64,000 bases of DNA from Opeltia flavorubescens (GCA_000442125.1 KE546978.1:992001-1056000); one strand, 5' to 3'. Counted from the stretch's first letter, positions 46,511-57,674 are shown. Translations and numbers: made by a program. The notes: generated from the sequence alone by a model not told the origin.

Positions 46511-47100
46511 GCCTGAATCTGTCGAAAGCCGGCTGTTGTACGGATGTGAGAGGGGTAGGCTGGCCGAAGAAAGTAGACTCGGATGGTATCTGGGTGGTGC
46601 CTGGGTGATGACTTGGATTCCCCTAGACCAATCTCTGTCGAAGGCCGAACTGAATCCCCCCATGATATCGGGCCAACGTCGAGATTCAAGAACACTCGAG
46701 ATATCCTCCGAAGCAGAATTGGCTTCCCCGTGAGATTCCGGGTGCGTAGTCCAGCGACAGACGAATGGTAATGCTGGTGCTTGAGAATGCGACTCTTACA
46801 TTCCCCACTCCTCACCGTATTTTCCATCTCCACGTTCAGCTTGAGAGTACCGACTATCAGCTCATCCTGTTTATGCATTCGGGGAAGAACACCAGTGAGA
46901 AGTTGGCGAATTGAGCCGGTTTTAGGGGAGTTTTGTCAGGCGGTGAGGTACGTCGGTGAGAGATGCCTGTTGTAGGCTGTAAAATTGATCCTTTTCACGT
47001 ATTCGGAGAAGAAGTCCATTGAGGAGTTGGCTGACTAAATCGGTTGTTGAGGCATCCTGTAGGGTGATGAGAGATGTATGTGGTAGGCTGCCAAAGGACG
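46511..47100. repeat. Diverged tandem repeats, period about 115-124 bp
   Basis: The segment starting at 46877 (ATTCGGGGAAGAA..AGTTGGC..CGGTT..GTAGGCTG) recurs from 47001 (ATTCGGAGAAGAA..AGTTGGC..CGGTT..GTAGGCTG), 124 bp later with small deletions. Further left, TCTGTCGAAAGCCG at 46518 recurs as TCTGTCGAAGGCCG at 46633, 115 bp later. This suggests an old tandem array. Confidence 0.45.
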
Positions 47101-48104
47101 AAAGGCGAGGAAAATGCAGTAGCGTATGCTCTTTCAAATCTCCAATCAGCCGCATATACTTTGCATGGTTCTAATGTCTGTCTGAACGCAACACGGGTAA
47201 TGGGATGCTGCCTCGTTGTACCCCTGAGAGCATCTCGGCGAGTGAGGAGTATATAGATCTGTCTCTGCACCTACAATTATCGCCTATTTCGTGAGCTCTG
47301 GGCTAGATCATGGATCTGAAGAGCGAGAAGTTGGTCATCTGATGATCGTGGTTGTGCTGATATACTCGATTTGTCAATGAAGGTAAACGATGTCAGTGGA
47401 GTTGGTTTTGGCTCCTCCGATGTAGTAAAAGGTGGTGAAGATGCCTAAGCAAAGGAACCCATTTTCGAGACTGTATCGATTGCTTTTTCTTGCGCTTGAG
47501 GCACCGCTGATTGTTCATTATCCTTAATTGTTGAAACCTCAAGAGGCTCTGAATCTCAAGAAGGGATAGTGATTTGTCAAGGGCATGCGTGGAGAGAGGA
47601 AAATGATCGGACACCAAGGAACAAGGTGAACGGATCGACCAATGTATACCCATAATCAAGCTTCGACCAACCGCACCTCACATCCTCTAAGCTGCCGTCC
47701 TCGAAGCCGATCATCACGAAGTTACCGTGTCCAATGAAAGAGAAGGCCTGATTGAAATAAACCTGATCAAATTGACGTGGCTGATCGCACAGCGTTCTAA
47801 AAGACTTGCATGATCTTGAAGATGCAGGGTTACGAGGGCGGTCCGAATGAAAGTAATTCAGCTGATGGTGGCAATGAGTTGAGGCATGAGCATCAAAGTC
47901 TGTACTACTGGCGAATGTCTTGTTAGAAGGTATGGTAGATTTCTCTCATGCACTTAGCATAATTGCAATGACATTCTTGGATGGTTTTAAGACTACACAT
48001 CTCAGGATCTTCGCTGCAGGGGTTTGTCTACACACAACAAGCATTGAGGTATGCAAAGCTCAAAATATGGAGGGATAAAACACAAGATAGAGAAATAACG
48101 CGTA

Positions 48105-49232
48105 CTACTCCATATCCATCAACGAAGGTGGAGAGTTTTCAGATTTGATCCGCTTCTTCTCGTTTTTGATATCCGTCGATGACCCTGAAGAACTTTCAGG
48201 TTCGATCCGCTTCTTTTCATTCTCCGTATCCATCGACGATGCTACATTCCTTTCTGGTTCAACCCGCCTCTTCTCCGACATGCGATCCCCAATCTCGTTC
48301 AGCAATTTCCCCATTGTGCGGGTGCCTTTATACGGACCTTCCGGACACGAGGTTGACTGTTCGATGTGTTGAAGTAGACCGCTTAATACTTTGAATTTCT
48401 TCGAACAACTAGGGCATTTGAATACCTTAGGTTTGTGCGCTGCTGAACGGGCATGTGCATTGGCTTTATTAAGGGAGTAGAACACCAGGCGGCATTGCGT
48501 ACATTCCCAGACACTTTCTTGGTCCGTTTCGAAGAAACCTCTTTCCAGTCCGTATTTTGTTTGCAGGTACTCCCGCCATTTTCCCACCACGTACAGCTTT
48601 GAATAGGTCGTGCTTTCTGCGATTCGTGCAAGCTCTGACATTGTGGTTACGCACTCCCCTTCTTCGAGATGGAGTATCATTGAAGCATATTCATGGAATG
48701 GTCGGTCGCAGCCGAAGCAAAGCAGATGTCCCGGTGCTTTTGGCGTTGGGATGTCTGTGGTCGAGTTCTGTTCCACACCCTGCAGCTGTTAATCTTGCGG
48801 CTTGCGGTATGATTACTTGGCAAGTGAGCTAACTTACGTGACTTGGGCCGTCTATGAACCAGCCTGGGCCCTCTTGGTCGGGCTCAGAGGCGTTCTCAAT
48901 ATGTGGATCGACCGAGCCGGGATTCACGTCGCTGCTCATGCCTGGTCGTTCCAGACTCTGTAAGGTGCTTGTCTCGGCCTCCGTCGGCTGTATCGGATGT
49001 GTATGTAGGGCTTTCATGTGGTCTGCTAATGCCTTACGGCTACGGTAAAGCTTTTCGCACATCGAGCACCAACCGTGTTGCTGTGAATGTCTCCAATGCT
49101 GTTCTAGAGCCTCTCTGTGGATGAAATGCCTGTCGAAGCAGAATGGGCATTTTTGGGTGCAGCTGGTAGTGAATAGTCAGCGAAGCCCTAAATTGAGAGG
49201 ACAGAAACTCACCGTCGTGTGTTAGCAGCCAT
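48105..49232 (-). CDS. C2H2 zinc-finger protein, paralogue 2, with 19-aa C-terminal repeats
   Basis: Three exons, 49232-49213, 49162-48838 and 48785-48105, join in phase to 341 residues. The finger-like units parallel the 43.8-kb gene: CPFCFDRHFIHREALEQHW, CSMCEKLYRSRKALADHMK, CFGCDRPFHEYASMILHLEE, CTQCRLVFYSLNKANAHARS and CPSCSKKFKVLSGLLQHIE, with the linker YLQTKYGLERGFF. Shared phrases include SAAHKPKV. This copy has one intron fewer and a C-terminal tail of three 19-residue units (KRRVEPERNVASSMDTENE and two variants beginning KKRIEPES and KKRIKSEN) that is absent from its paralogue. The function is unknown; nucleic-acid binding is inferred. First-exon length and phase are conserved between the copies. 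Confidence 0.8.
48120..48290 (-). repeat. 57-bp in-frame tandem repeat, three copies
   Basis: GATCCGCTTCTT begins at 48147, its variant GATCCGCTTCTT at 48204 and AACCCGCCTCTT at 48261, exactly 57 bp apart. The unit encodes a 19-residue charged repeat at the C-terminus of the zinc-finger protein. Confidence 0.7.
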
Positions 49233-51391
49233 TATGTAGGGATGGCTAGTCTCTGCAAGTCTTCTTTGAGGTCTTCTGGTCGCACGAGGAGTTTTGGTGG
49301 CTCGCTCAGAGGAAGGATGGTTGCTAGGATTTGACTTGGTAGGTACGAGAAGAAAGGGGAAGAAAGCATGGTGGTTATTTAGAGAGCTACAAATCTTGTG
49401 TAGTGGGTGTAGAGCATGTAGGGCAAAGCATGAATGGTCGTTTGATGATAGACTAGGATGGTCGCATACAGGAGACGTGCACAGTGTCTGCACTTCCTTT
49501 GTTTAGCCATGCTTGTTTATGATTATTATCAACAAAGGGGGAAAACTGTTCGGAAGGCTGCTGTTGGGGTTCTCATGTTTCCATTGATGGCCGCAAACTT
49601 CATGAAAGTTCCTGTGACCTCGCCATTATAAAGGGGCATGTTGTATTCCGTTTGAGAAGAGAATACACTGCAGGCTCAAAGCATTGACTAATTCACAAAG
49701 AATGTCTGACAATATGTCAGCAGCTGTTCAATTCCACTTGCCTGTTTCTTTGGCGGCGTTATATGGGACCACTTATTGGCAAAGATTGGAGCATGTTCTG
49801 GCCCAGAAAAAAACTACATCCGGCCAGTCAGCATAGCGAGCAATTAGACACGTGATCTGATGTTGAGAAATCCGAGAATGATGACAATATTACTTGGCCA
49901 TCAAGGCAACATTTTCTCAATGCAACATGATTAAACTTAGAAATGTACTACGATCGACGTACCAGTCTCTTGATCAGGGACTCAAGCGAGCCCCTTGGTA
50001 GTGTTGACTCCATGAACGATTGACCAATTCAACAAAGATCCAGGTAGCGCGCTTTAAGCGAATGCAAACATCCGCAGGGCATTTACATGTTTGCTCTTGC
50101 GCTTAGTATACTTACTTTTCTTTCTTATCGGTCTTCCAAGCGATGATGGTGTGACTGCCGCTCAGATGGTTCTTTTGCACTATAATACATCTCAGTCTGT
50201 ATGAACGTATAGTGAAGACTTCTGAAACCAATCAATTGCTAAATTACGCTCTGAATCTTCAAGGCTCGTCCGCGATTTTCGAAGACGGTGATCTTCGTGT
50301 ACCTCCCCCCCGTGGGCATGCAACAAATGTAAAATTATTATTAGCATGAAAAACGATGGTATCTCGAGATCGATTATTATGACTTCAACTTGGTGGTTAC
50401 AGATCAAGTCCATCGGGTGTGTACTGGTTTGATTCTATCGTGTCATCTCTGTACGCTGTGAAGGTAAGCAGTATTGATCTTGCTCACGGAGACAGTGACT
50501 TATTCGACAAGGTCTACCGTGTATCAAGCCGTGGGATCATTTATTGGAGACAGCTGGCTGAAGTATTCGAAGAGAGGGCGTCTCCAGAGTGATCTACAAG
50601 GCTCATGTACAGCAACGACGACGGAAAAGGCGGAGTAGCATTTCTTCACTCTCAGTATTATCTGGCTGTCTCGTTAGACTGCCTAAGCTTACTGATAGGA
50701 CGCATCGGGGGAGAGAAGCGTGGGTTCCGTTTAAATTAGAAACAGGAATTCCTGTAGAGAAGTTAGCAATGGTGTCTAAACGAGTTTGTTGTCCTATCTC
50801 AACCTTCGGCGATTCTATAGCAAGCTCGCTTTCTATTTTTGATAAAATTTGCGCTTTGTCGCTGTTTGAGGAGTTCATCCAAGAGCAATGCTTCCGATTC
50901 TCCTTTCAGGAGAAACTGTGGTACAAAGACCCCGCTAGCGGTAATGTCTGTGATGACGGCTGACGAGATTCTGCTCATACATGCGAAGAGAGCCGTCGAT
51001 CTATAGAATACCAACCGATTGTTCGAGTTGATCAAAATCAGTCGACCCATCGCCTTGACTGAAGTCGAGCATACGGCTATCGCAAGCTCAATTCATCAAA
51101 TAGTGAGGATGGACGACACAATCAATCTGTTGGCGGAGTGTGTGGTGTATCATGCAACATAGAAGAAATGTCTATTGTATCAAATGATTGAAGGTCTATA
51201 AATCAGCAGACGCATACCTTGTTCCCTCGCCATCTTCATCATCATCATCATCATACAACGTTCAAGAATTTTACATATAGACGCTCACAGGCGCCTTCTC
51301 AAGCCCAAGCGGCCATATAAGAGGTTCTTGAGTAGGTCGTTATCATCGTAAATCAGCTGATCAGTAGTCAGGGGTCCACATTATTATTATC
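49233..51391. other. Gene-poor region, about 2.2 kb
   Basis: No supported gene. A minus frame at 50603-50878 (91 codons from ATG, MNSSNSDKAQILSKIESEL) has plausible composition but no likeness, and the plus strand is open over the same bases, so I do not call it. A TCA microsatellite lies at 51236-51254. Confidence 0.35.
51236..51254. repeat. (TCA)n microsatellite
   Basis: Six TCA triplets plus one base, about 140 bp before the ATG at 51392, probably in the promoter or leader of that gene. Confidence 0.7.
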
Positions 51392-51973
51392 ATGGTCGGA
51401 ATGCCATCCACCAAATTCACCCCCATCTCCACATCCTCCAATCAACCTATCTCCCTCAACGTCTACACCTGTTTCCGCGTCTTCAATTGCCTCTTGGCTT
51501 TCGGAATGCTTATACTCCTATCCTGGCTCGGCATCATATACTACCTTCACGAAACAGGCATCATGGCCGAGGACTCCCCTCTCGAAATAGCCATCATGAT
51601 CATCCCATTCGCCATCTTGACCGGAATCGGTGGTGCTGTTGTTTATTTTGGGACAGCATTCGGGCTTACACTACTCTGTCGCGATCATCCACAGTGGGTC
51701 CCTGCTTTCATTCGCACCGATCGAAAACACCCAATGGATGAAGAATGCGGGGATGCGGATGCCGAAGAGGAGATTGTGAGAAGGGAGGGAAAGGCGAAGA
51801 TGGTCAAGGCGTGGGTTTGGGCTATGAGGAAGGTCGTGCATGAGAATGATGTTGAGCTCAAAGCTATGCTTGCCGAGGAGAAGGATAGTCAGCTGCTTTC
51901 CGAAGCACTGCTTGAACGGATGGAGCATGGATCTGTTGATAGGACGGAACTCACTGTGGAGAAATCTGTGTAA
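51392..51973 (+). CDS. Small two-helix membrane protein, paralogue A
   Basis: Not recognised as a named family. A single exon of 193 residues. Two hydrophobic helices (about 32-53, CLLAFGMLILLSWLGIIYYL, and 66-92, IAIMIIPFAILTGIGGAVVYFG) are followed by LCRDHPQWVPAFIR and a charged helical tail ending VEKSV. A paralogue lies at 59616-60191 on the same strand, with conserved motifs PSTKxTPxST, FLSW/LLSW, GILAGIGGAV versus AILTGIGGAV, and VEKSV at the C-terminus. The paralogue starts at the methionine equivalent to the one at 51401 here, so 51401 may be the real start; the first ATG is kept. No signal-peptide cleavage site is evident. Confidence 0.6.
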   Translation: MVGMPSTKFTPISTSSNQPISLNVYTCFRVFNCLLAFGMLILLSWLGIIYYLHETGIMAEDSPLEIAIMIIPFAILTGIGGAVVYFGTAFGLTLLCRDHPQWVPAFIRTDRKHPMDEECGDADAEEEIVRREGKAKMVKAWVWAMRKVVHENDVELKAMLAEEKDSQLLSEALLERMEHGSVDRTELTVEKSV

Positions 51974-52841
51974 AAATGAAGAAGAGAAAGGATTATTGTG
52001 GTACGATTGTCTAGGTGAACTGATTTCAAGCAAGAGGTCAAAAGTCACTTTCATGGTGGAGGTCGATATTCCAATATCAAACCAAAGTCTTTCTTCAAAT
52101 TGACAATCCTTGATCATCATCCAACCAAGTGCAGAAGGCGAATGCTTAGTAGTAGGCTGCTGGAATAATGCTTGTGTCAGCTCGAGCTTGACTGATTGTA
52201 TTAGCGCTGAAAGCCGCAAGACCTTAAATGCAAAGACTCCATGTGTAAGCGTCCAAAATCACACTTCTTGCGATCAGAATACGACCGTGACTATTTTTAA
52301 AGTATCATATCGAAAGGCTGCACATACTCTGAGGAGCGATCCTACAAATATCAAGCCACAGGAAGATTTCTGCATGTTCAAAAAGAAGTTTCAGGGGCAT
52401 TCCAAAACACGATTCTGTCGAGTAGACATATCTAGACCTTCGGATGAAAGGACCCAAAATCTTTTCTGCAGAAGCCCCTGCTGTAACAATCAATGGGAGC
52501 TGGTACTGGACGCCGCGAGAAGATCTGTCTTAATTGCGAACAGAAGCTGTGTACCCGACAAAATAGCATACATTGGGTCTTTCGTGTGTTCGATGAATTT
52601 TCCCTTCACTGTAGTTTCATTTCCTCGAGGCCTTTGATTGGATTGGACTGGGAAATCAACACATGCTAGCGTAGCTCGCGTCTTATATATATGGTCAACT
52701 CTCACTTCCTAGATCTCTTTTTTTTTCTTCCTTACCATGGTGAGTTTTCAAGTATTCAATCAGTTAGAAATTCTTCAACCTCGAAAGCATTCTAAGTGAT
52801 CCTTATTTTCATCTACAAAATCATTAATCAGTATAGCCAAG
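51974..52841. other. Intergenic region with possible leader intron of the RS-rich gene
   Basis: A 175-codon plus frame at 52110-52637 starts with TTG and lacks likeness. Upstream of the next CDS, GTGAGT at 52740 (after CCATG) and CATTAATCAG at 52821-52830 could bound a 5' leader intron, which would also give a short upstream frame (MYSQDVDFQTLA). Confidence 0.35.
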
Positions 52842-54137
52842 ATGTCGACTTCCAGACACTCGCGTGAGGATAGAGGAAGAAGTGGCTATCATGAGCCATC
52901 TTCGAGCGATTATGATCATAATAGATCTCATCACCATCATCATCGGTCTTCGCGTCATGAGGATAGAAGATCTCGATCGTCATCTACTCCACCAAGGTAT
53001 CGTCGGTCACGTTCGCGCTCTCGATCACCTGTCAGACGACATGGACATGATCGTTCTCGTTCTCGTTCTCACTCTCGCTCTCGCTCACGCCCACGTTATT
53101 ACTCTCGCTCTCGATCTCCAGTCAGACGACGTACTCGCCATCGTTCGCGATCTCGGTCTCGGTCTTACTCACGATCTTACTCCCGATCCCGATCGCCGGC
53201 CGAACGGTCTCGACGACATAGACGTTATCGGTCATACTCTTCCTCACGGTCACCGCAAGATAGGAGGTCGTTGCGCACATCGAGATCTCCGGACAGACAT
53301 TTTGCTGCGACTCATGAATATCGGCACGGCAGTGACGCCCAAGACCTCGGGTTCGCTCCCAATGCACCTCAATCAAGCCCGTACGCACCTCAGGCAACCC
53401 GCAGCGCCCCTATTAGCGCGGGCCCAAGACTCTCATGGTCTGCACGGCAGAGGCAGAGAAGGCGGGAGAGAGTGCAGAAGAAGAGAGCGGAAGAAGATTT
53501 CGAGAGGAGGTTGAAGGAAGTGAGAGAAGAGAGGACTAGGCAGGAGGAAGAGGAGGCAAAGGTCAAGATAGAGGAGGGTAGTGAGACTATCGTACCTGCT
53601 ACCGAGCCCAATGCAACCACAGCCGAACTTCTGGAATTGGTGGAGATGTTTCGCTCCCTTGCAAAAGAACATTTCTCGGCAAAAGAGACGGACTTCCAAA
53701 ATAATCTGGACGCAATCAATGAGAGTCTCGAATCGAGTACGACCCAGAATCGACCTGAAGCCGAACTTCGTCGTCAGTACCTGACCAAGTCGGTTGCCAA
53801 GGTACGAGAGGTGGCGACCAAGATTGAAAACTTTGTCGAAAAGTCAACATGGGAGGTAAATAGCAATTTGATCCACAAAACTTCCGATTTCTGGATCAAT
53901 CATTTACAAGACCATGGAAATGCTTATGGGCAGAAAATGGAGGATGATCTTGCCGAGCAGCAGGCTCAATATGACCAGCAGATCCAAAAATTAGCTGTGC
54001 AGTCCGATGCGGGTCGGGGGCCGCAAGTCCAGGGATTCCAGTCCATCCAGTATTCTGGATCTAGTCAACGCCAGATCACCGATGGTGATGATGGTTCCGG
54101 CAGGGTCATCGAGGATGACGAGGATCTGCCCGAATAG
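52842..54137 (+). CDS. RS-rich protein with helical C-terminal domain, paralogue 1
   Basis: A single exon of 431 residues. Residues 1-150 are an extreme Arg/Ser domain (RSRSRSRSPVRRHGHDRSRS, SYSRSYSRSRSPAERSR) with a His run near residue 30. A charged helix follows (RQRQRRRERVQKKRAEEDFE), then an acidic linker, and a helical domain from about 265 (ATTAELLELVEMFRSLAKEH to FWINHLQDHGNAYGQKMEDD). The end is acidic. RS domains are found in splicing factors and phosphorylation-dependent nuclear proteins, but no RRM or other known RNA-binding fold is present. A second gene with the same architecture lies at 56161-57570 (shared ATTAE start and spacing). A nuclear, SRPK-regulated role is only inferred. 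Confidence 0.7.
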   Translation: MSTSRHSREDRGRSGYHEPSSSDYDHNRSHHHHHRSSRHEDRRSRSSSTPPRYRRSRSRSRSPVRRHGHDRSRSRSHSRSRSRPRYYSRSRSPVRRRTRHRSRSRSRSYSRSYSRSRSPAERSRRHRRYRSYSSSRSPQDRRSLRTSRSPDRHFAATHEYRHGSDAQDLGFAPNAPQSSPYAPQATRSAPISAGPRLSWSARQRQRRRERVQKKRAEEDFERRLKEVREERTRQEEEEAKVKIEEGSETIVPATEPNATTAELLELVEMFRSLAKEHFSAKETDFQNNLDAINESLESSTTQNRPEAELRRQYLTKSVAKVREVATKIENFVEKSTWEVNSNLIHKTSDFWINHLQDHGNAYGQKMEDDLAEQQAQYDQQIQKLAVQSDAGRGPQVQGFQSIQYSGSSQRQITDGDDGSGRVIEDDEDLPE

Positions 54138-56160
54138 CCAAAATGGCCCGGGGAATGGTGGCAAAGCTACCAGATTGACGATGTATGATTTCCGATTGTT
54201 GGTACTGGGTTATTTACTGAATCAATGGTAGCGTGTTTTCGATTACACCGCCGTGGGCGAAGATTCGATGAAGTGGCCTTGGTTGTGGTGGCTAAGCAAC
54301 AATATTGGCACTGTAAGTTCTCCCATCATAAGCTTACAACCTAATGCAACCTCATGAGTTAGATACTGAATCATTGCTAGTCCATTTCGACAAGACAAGT
54401 TTAATCCACCGGATAGGGGATATTCTTGATTTTTCAGCCTATCCGATTTGGAGGGCGGGGAGTGCAGTTGTGTTTTGGACTGCAGTCGCGTTTTGGGCAG
54501 CTCCCTCATCAAGTGCCTGGTTTGATACCAGACCTTGGAGAGGGAGATTCTTATTCTTTTTTTCTAGATACGTATGTTGAAGTAATATCCAGACTTTAGA
54601 TTTACCTGTGGACTCTGGTGACGGACTTCCGTTTGCTTGGTCTCCTAATCCATCCTCCCTGACCCCGACGTGGGAAAAAACGGCCAGCGACATGGCAGCT
54701 TAAAAGCGTTTTTGACAAGATGAAATATATCCTGCTAATCCATGCTTTCGATTCCTCAGCCATCGTTGCCTTGCATTCTCAAAGGCGATGATACTCTTAA
54801 ATTCTCATGGATTCAAAAAGGGGAAAACTCATCACCAAATAGTTGGGACAATAAGCAAAGCGCAAAGTAGAAGGATGATTGACATGAGAGATCAGATATG
54901 GTAACTACTGTGGATGTGGGAAGTGGTCCTCCGATAGTGGTGTAGCCCCCTGAATCATGAAGTGTCGTTGAATTCTCTCTACGTGACCTTCACCCTATCG
55001 GTGCTGATCGTCGTCATCGCTCCTTCCAAATCGACATTGCAGAGTCAACTTCTACCAACTATCTAATTCTGGCAACAGCACTTCGGCTCGAGATCTGGGT
55101 ACTGGTAGATGTATAATAGCCGATTCCACTTATCCAGGCATATTTGTACTGGCTGATCAGGTTGCTGTTGATGAAAGACTGTATGTCTTTGCTGATGAAG
55201 ATGTGGAACGCGTCCAGACTGGACAGGCATCCGACTTGCGTCTCGTCTTCAGGAACGGCATTATCTCTGATCAAGTTGGCCGCGAGCTTGTTCTTTCTCA
55301 GAGTCCATTGTCGGACATTCACGTTAGACGCTGGGTTAAACGTTTTCTCATGCAGAAGCTGGCCTAGTCACATGTTTGCTAGGGGAGGAAATTCTGCAGT
55401 ATGCATGTGAATACCAATCAGAGTCTGCTTTTCATCTCTTTTCTTGCAAACGTTAGCGTTTCGTACTTGCTATCCTAGATAGAAAATTGCAGGCCGTTTC
55501 TTGCGGACAAGTTTGGACGCCAAGGGCTGGCGGCTATTGCAAAATGAGAAAATCGCGCCAAGCGCCAGCATTGAGGTTTCATTCGACACTGATTGAATTT
55601 GTATTACGTTTATCTCTAGCTATATAATGTTGCTATAGAATGCATAGTTTGCTCAGACACCTCTTTCACATGGTAAGCACAGCGTCCACGACTTCACGCT
55701 CTTCAGGTGAAATCGACTCAAGCTTGTAATTCCTATCGAGCATGCTAACCTATATCCCGTACTTTGATCTGACCATCTTCGAGTGTTAAGCTACACATCT
55801 CTACTTTAATCTACTTTGTCGAATTGACTAGATGTTATCAATACCGCTCGACCAGATAAGCATATAACAGTAGAATCGATGGCTGTGCTATTTGCTGTAT
55901 TGATGCCATCAAGTGAGGAATGAACATATATCCTCGCTTGCTGATTGGCCTGCTCCTGGTGTTGTAATCAGCAGTAAGGCAGAGATCTGAAGTGATGTCT
56001 CGCTAGCGTGGCCCACATTGAATTTAGCATATGAATCTTTCTACAAATTTCTTCTTTTCCTTCACACTGTGCGTACATTAGCATTTTAACAACGATCAGA
56101 ATATCATTTCAGTCGACGGATCAATAATTCAATCGATCGTTTACACTTTGATTCTTACAT
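54138..56160. other. 2-kb gene-poor region with structured element copy 1
   Basis: Contains the dispersed stem-loop element (54409-54546), listed separately. A minus frame from about 55380 to 55059 reads ..RQWTLRKNKLAANLIRDN.. with protein-like composition, but lacks an ATG and has an in-frame TGA just upstream; it may be a relic exon. Nothing else recognised. Confidence 0.35.
54409..54546. repeat. Dispersed structured element, copy 1
   Basis: Begins with an 8-bp inverted repeat, CGGATAGG (from about 54412) and CCTATCCG (54438-54445). It continues through GGGGAGTGCAGTTGTG with an internal duplication (GTTTTGGAC / GTTTTGGGC) to a stem-loop: outer stem CTCCCTC (54501-54507) with GAGGGAG (54540-54546), inner CAAG/CTTG and CTGGT/ACCAG. 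Homologous stem-loops lie at 58.15 and 59.13 kb. Confidence 0.7.
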
Positions 56161-57570
56161 ATGCCGTGCACACATAAAACCGTTGGTAGACGTGGAGCTG
56201 GTGGTGGTGGAGGAAGAGTCCGTCGTCAAGACGATCAACGTAGATCGAATAGGAGGAATCGTGAGGCATTTGCGTTTATCCTTTCTCTGAATATCAGTTG
56301 ATCATTCCAGACTCCCCTCGTCCTGCAAGTCCGCCCGAAGCCATGAGAACCAGTGGCAATCCCGAGTTGAGACAAGAATACCATTCGCAAATGGCAGAGG
56401 TGGCCCGATGGGATGCTCGTCACCCTGAGCAGCAACAGCCTAATTACGACAATCGAGGCACTCGTTATCACGATGATCGCCGCCGCTCTCGATCAACTTC
56501 TCCTGCTGCGCAACATCATTACCGGTCACGTTCTCCACTCCAACCTCGACAGGAATTTGGCGATCAGGTAGCTGTTCCTGTTCATACCGCTCCCCCTGCT
56601 ACTGGGGTTCCTTCCGCGGGCGCTGGCTTTGCTGGTAGCCCATACCCTGATGCGGTTGCTGGTGCTAATTTTGGCGGCGCTGGCTTTGGTGGATATGTTT
56701 TTGGCGGTCCTGGTTTTTCTGCTGCTGGGGGGTATCCTGCCTTACCCTGGGTTTGTGTACGGTTCTGCGTACGGCCCTCCTATCTACTTCGTTCCTACCC
56801 AACCCGTTGTCGCTTCGCCTTACATGCCTCAACACACCAATATTTACGCTCCTCATCCTCATCCTCCTCCTCCTCCTCCCTCCGTTCCTGCTCCTGCTCC
56901 TGCCCCTGCTATCTCTGCTGCTAGGGCATCTTCGCAGGAACGAGAATATCATCGAGTTCGGTCACATCCTTTGTACAACAGGAATTTAAGCCATGTACAG
57001 AACCGCCGGTCAATTGCAAGGAAGGAGGCTCAGGCGAAGAAAAAGGAGCAAGTAAAGATGCAAAAGATAGCTCGCGAGCTCGAGAAAGCGAACCGGAATA
57101 TTGCGTTGCTGAAAGAGGAGATGGTTAAGGATGAGAGGGAGAAGATGAGGCAGGACGCTATGCCAACCGTGGTAGGGAATGAGCTTGCCTCTAGACCCGC
57201 CACGACAGCCGAATCGATCAACATCATCCAAAACTTACGCGATGATGCAGTGCAGAGTCTATTGGAGGATCGAACAGTATATCAGCAGGAACTCGACGAG
57301 GTAAACTCACGCTTCCAAGCCGAATCAGCCAACAATCCGCGAGGTCCTCAGTTTTCGCGCATGGCGACACAACTGATGCTACAGGGTTTACTTCAGCACC
57401 TCGAAATCGCAGCCGCAGAGGTCGAGCAAGTCATGGATAACATCCTCCAGCACGTAAGCAACGACTTATTTCACGGTACTGCTGATCAGTTGCGAGCGCT
57501 TATTGCCGATCACCTCAACCCGATCTGGTCTGCATACCATGACTTCAAGATCGCTCAGCAAGAGCAGTGA
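56161..57570 (+). CDS. RS/Gly/Pro-rich protein with helical C-terminal domain, paralogue 2 (frame break)
   Basis: Exon 1 56161-56260 (MPCTHKTVGRRGAGGGGGRV, basic Gly-rich), intron 56261-56310 (GTGAGG..TTCCAG), then 56311 onward in phase: RRRSRSTSPAAQHHYRSRSP, and a Gly-rich stretch (GGAGFGGYVFGGPGFSAAGG). At a run of six G near 56728-56733 the frame must shift by one base to continue into GFVYGSAYGPPIYFVP, a Pro-rich stretch and a coiled/helical domain (AKKKEQVKMQKIARELEKAN; ATTAESINIIQNLRDDAVQS to IADHLNPIWSAYHDFKIAQQ). No AG lies between the break and about 57000 that could serve as an acceptor in the right phase, so an intron is unlikely. Either the assembly has one G too many, or the gene is truly shifted. 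The C-terminal domain matches the gene at 52842. Confidence 0.55.
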
Positions 57571-57674
57571 ACTGAGCATAGGAGTCCTTCATAAGTCCAG
57601 TGGGTCGTTCTTGGTCAACATACGACTCAATAACAAGCTTCTACTCCTTCTCAGCTCGATTAATACAGCCTAGG

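Larger units (their letters stand above)
44869..48104. other. 3.2-kb gene-poor region between tail-to-tail zinc-finger paralogues
   Basis: Holds a possible small two-exon gene (46000-46348) and weak diverged tandem repeats (46500-47100), listed separately. Frames at 45537-45770, 46438-46878, 46922-47155 and 47393-47659 have no family likeness. No transposase, reverse transcriptase or tRNA was recognised. Confidence 0.35.

Noticed and set aside
50603-50878. 91-codon minus-strand ORF starting with ATG
   Set aside because: The plus strand is open over the same bases for 124 codons, and neither frame has any family likeness.
51671-52219. 182-codon minus-strand ORF
   Set aside because: It is mostly antisense to the coding end of the 51.4-kb membrane-protein gene, whose reality is backed by a paralogue.
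52110-52637. 175-codon plus-strand ORF
   Set aside because: It starts with TTG, has scattered Cys and no domain likeness, and lies between two better-supported genes.
55059-55380. Minus-strand frame with protein-like composition (RQWTLRKNKLAANLIRDN)
   Set aside because: It has no ATG and an in-frame TGA directly upstream, and no donor exon was found; at most a relic exon.
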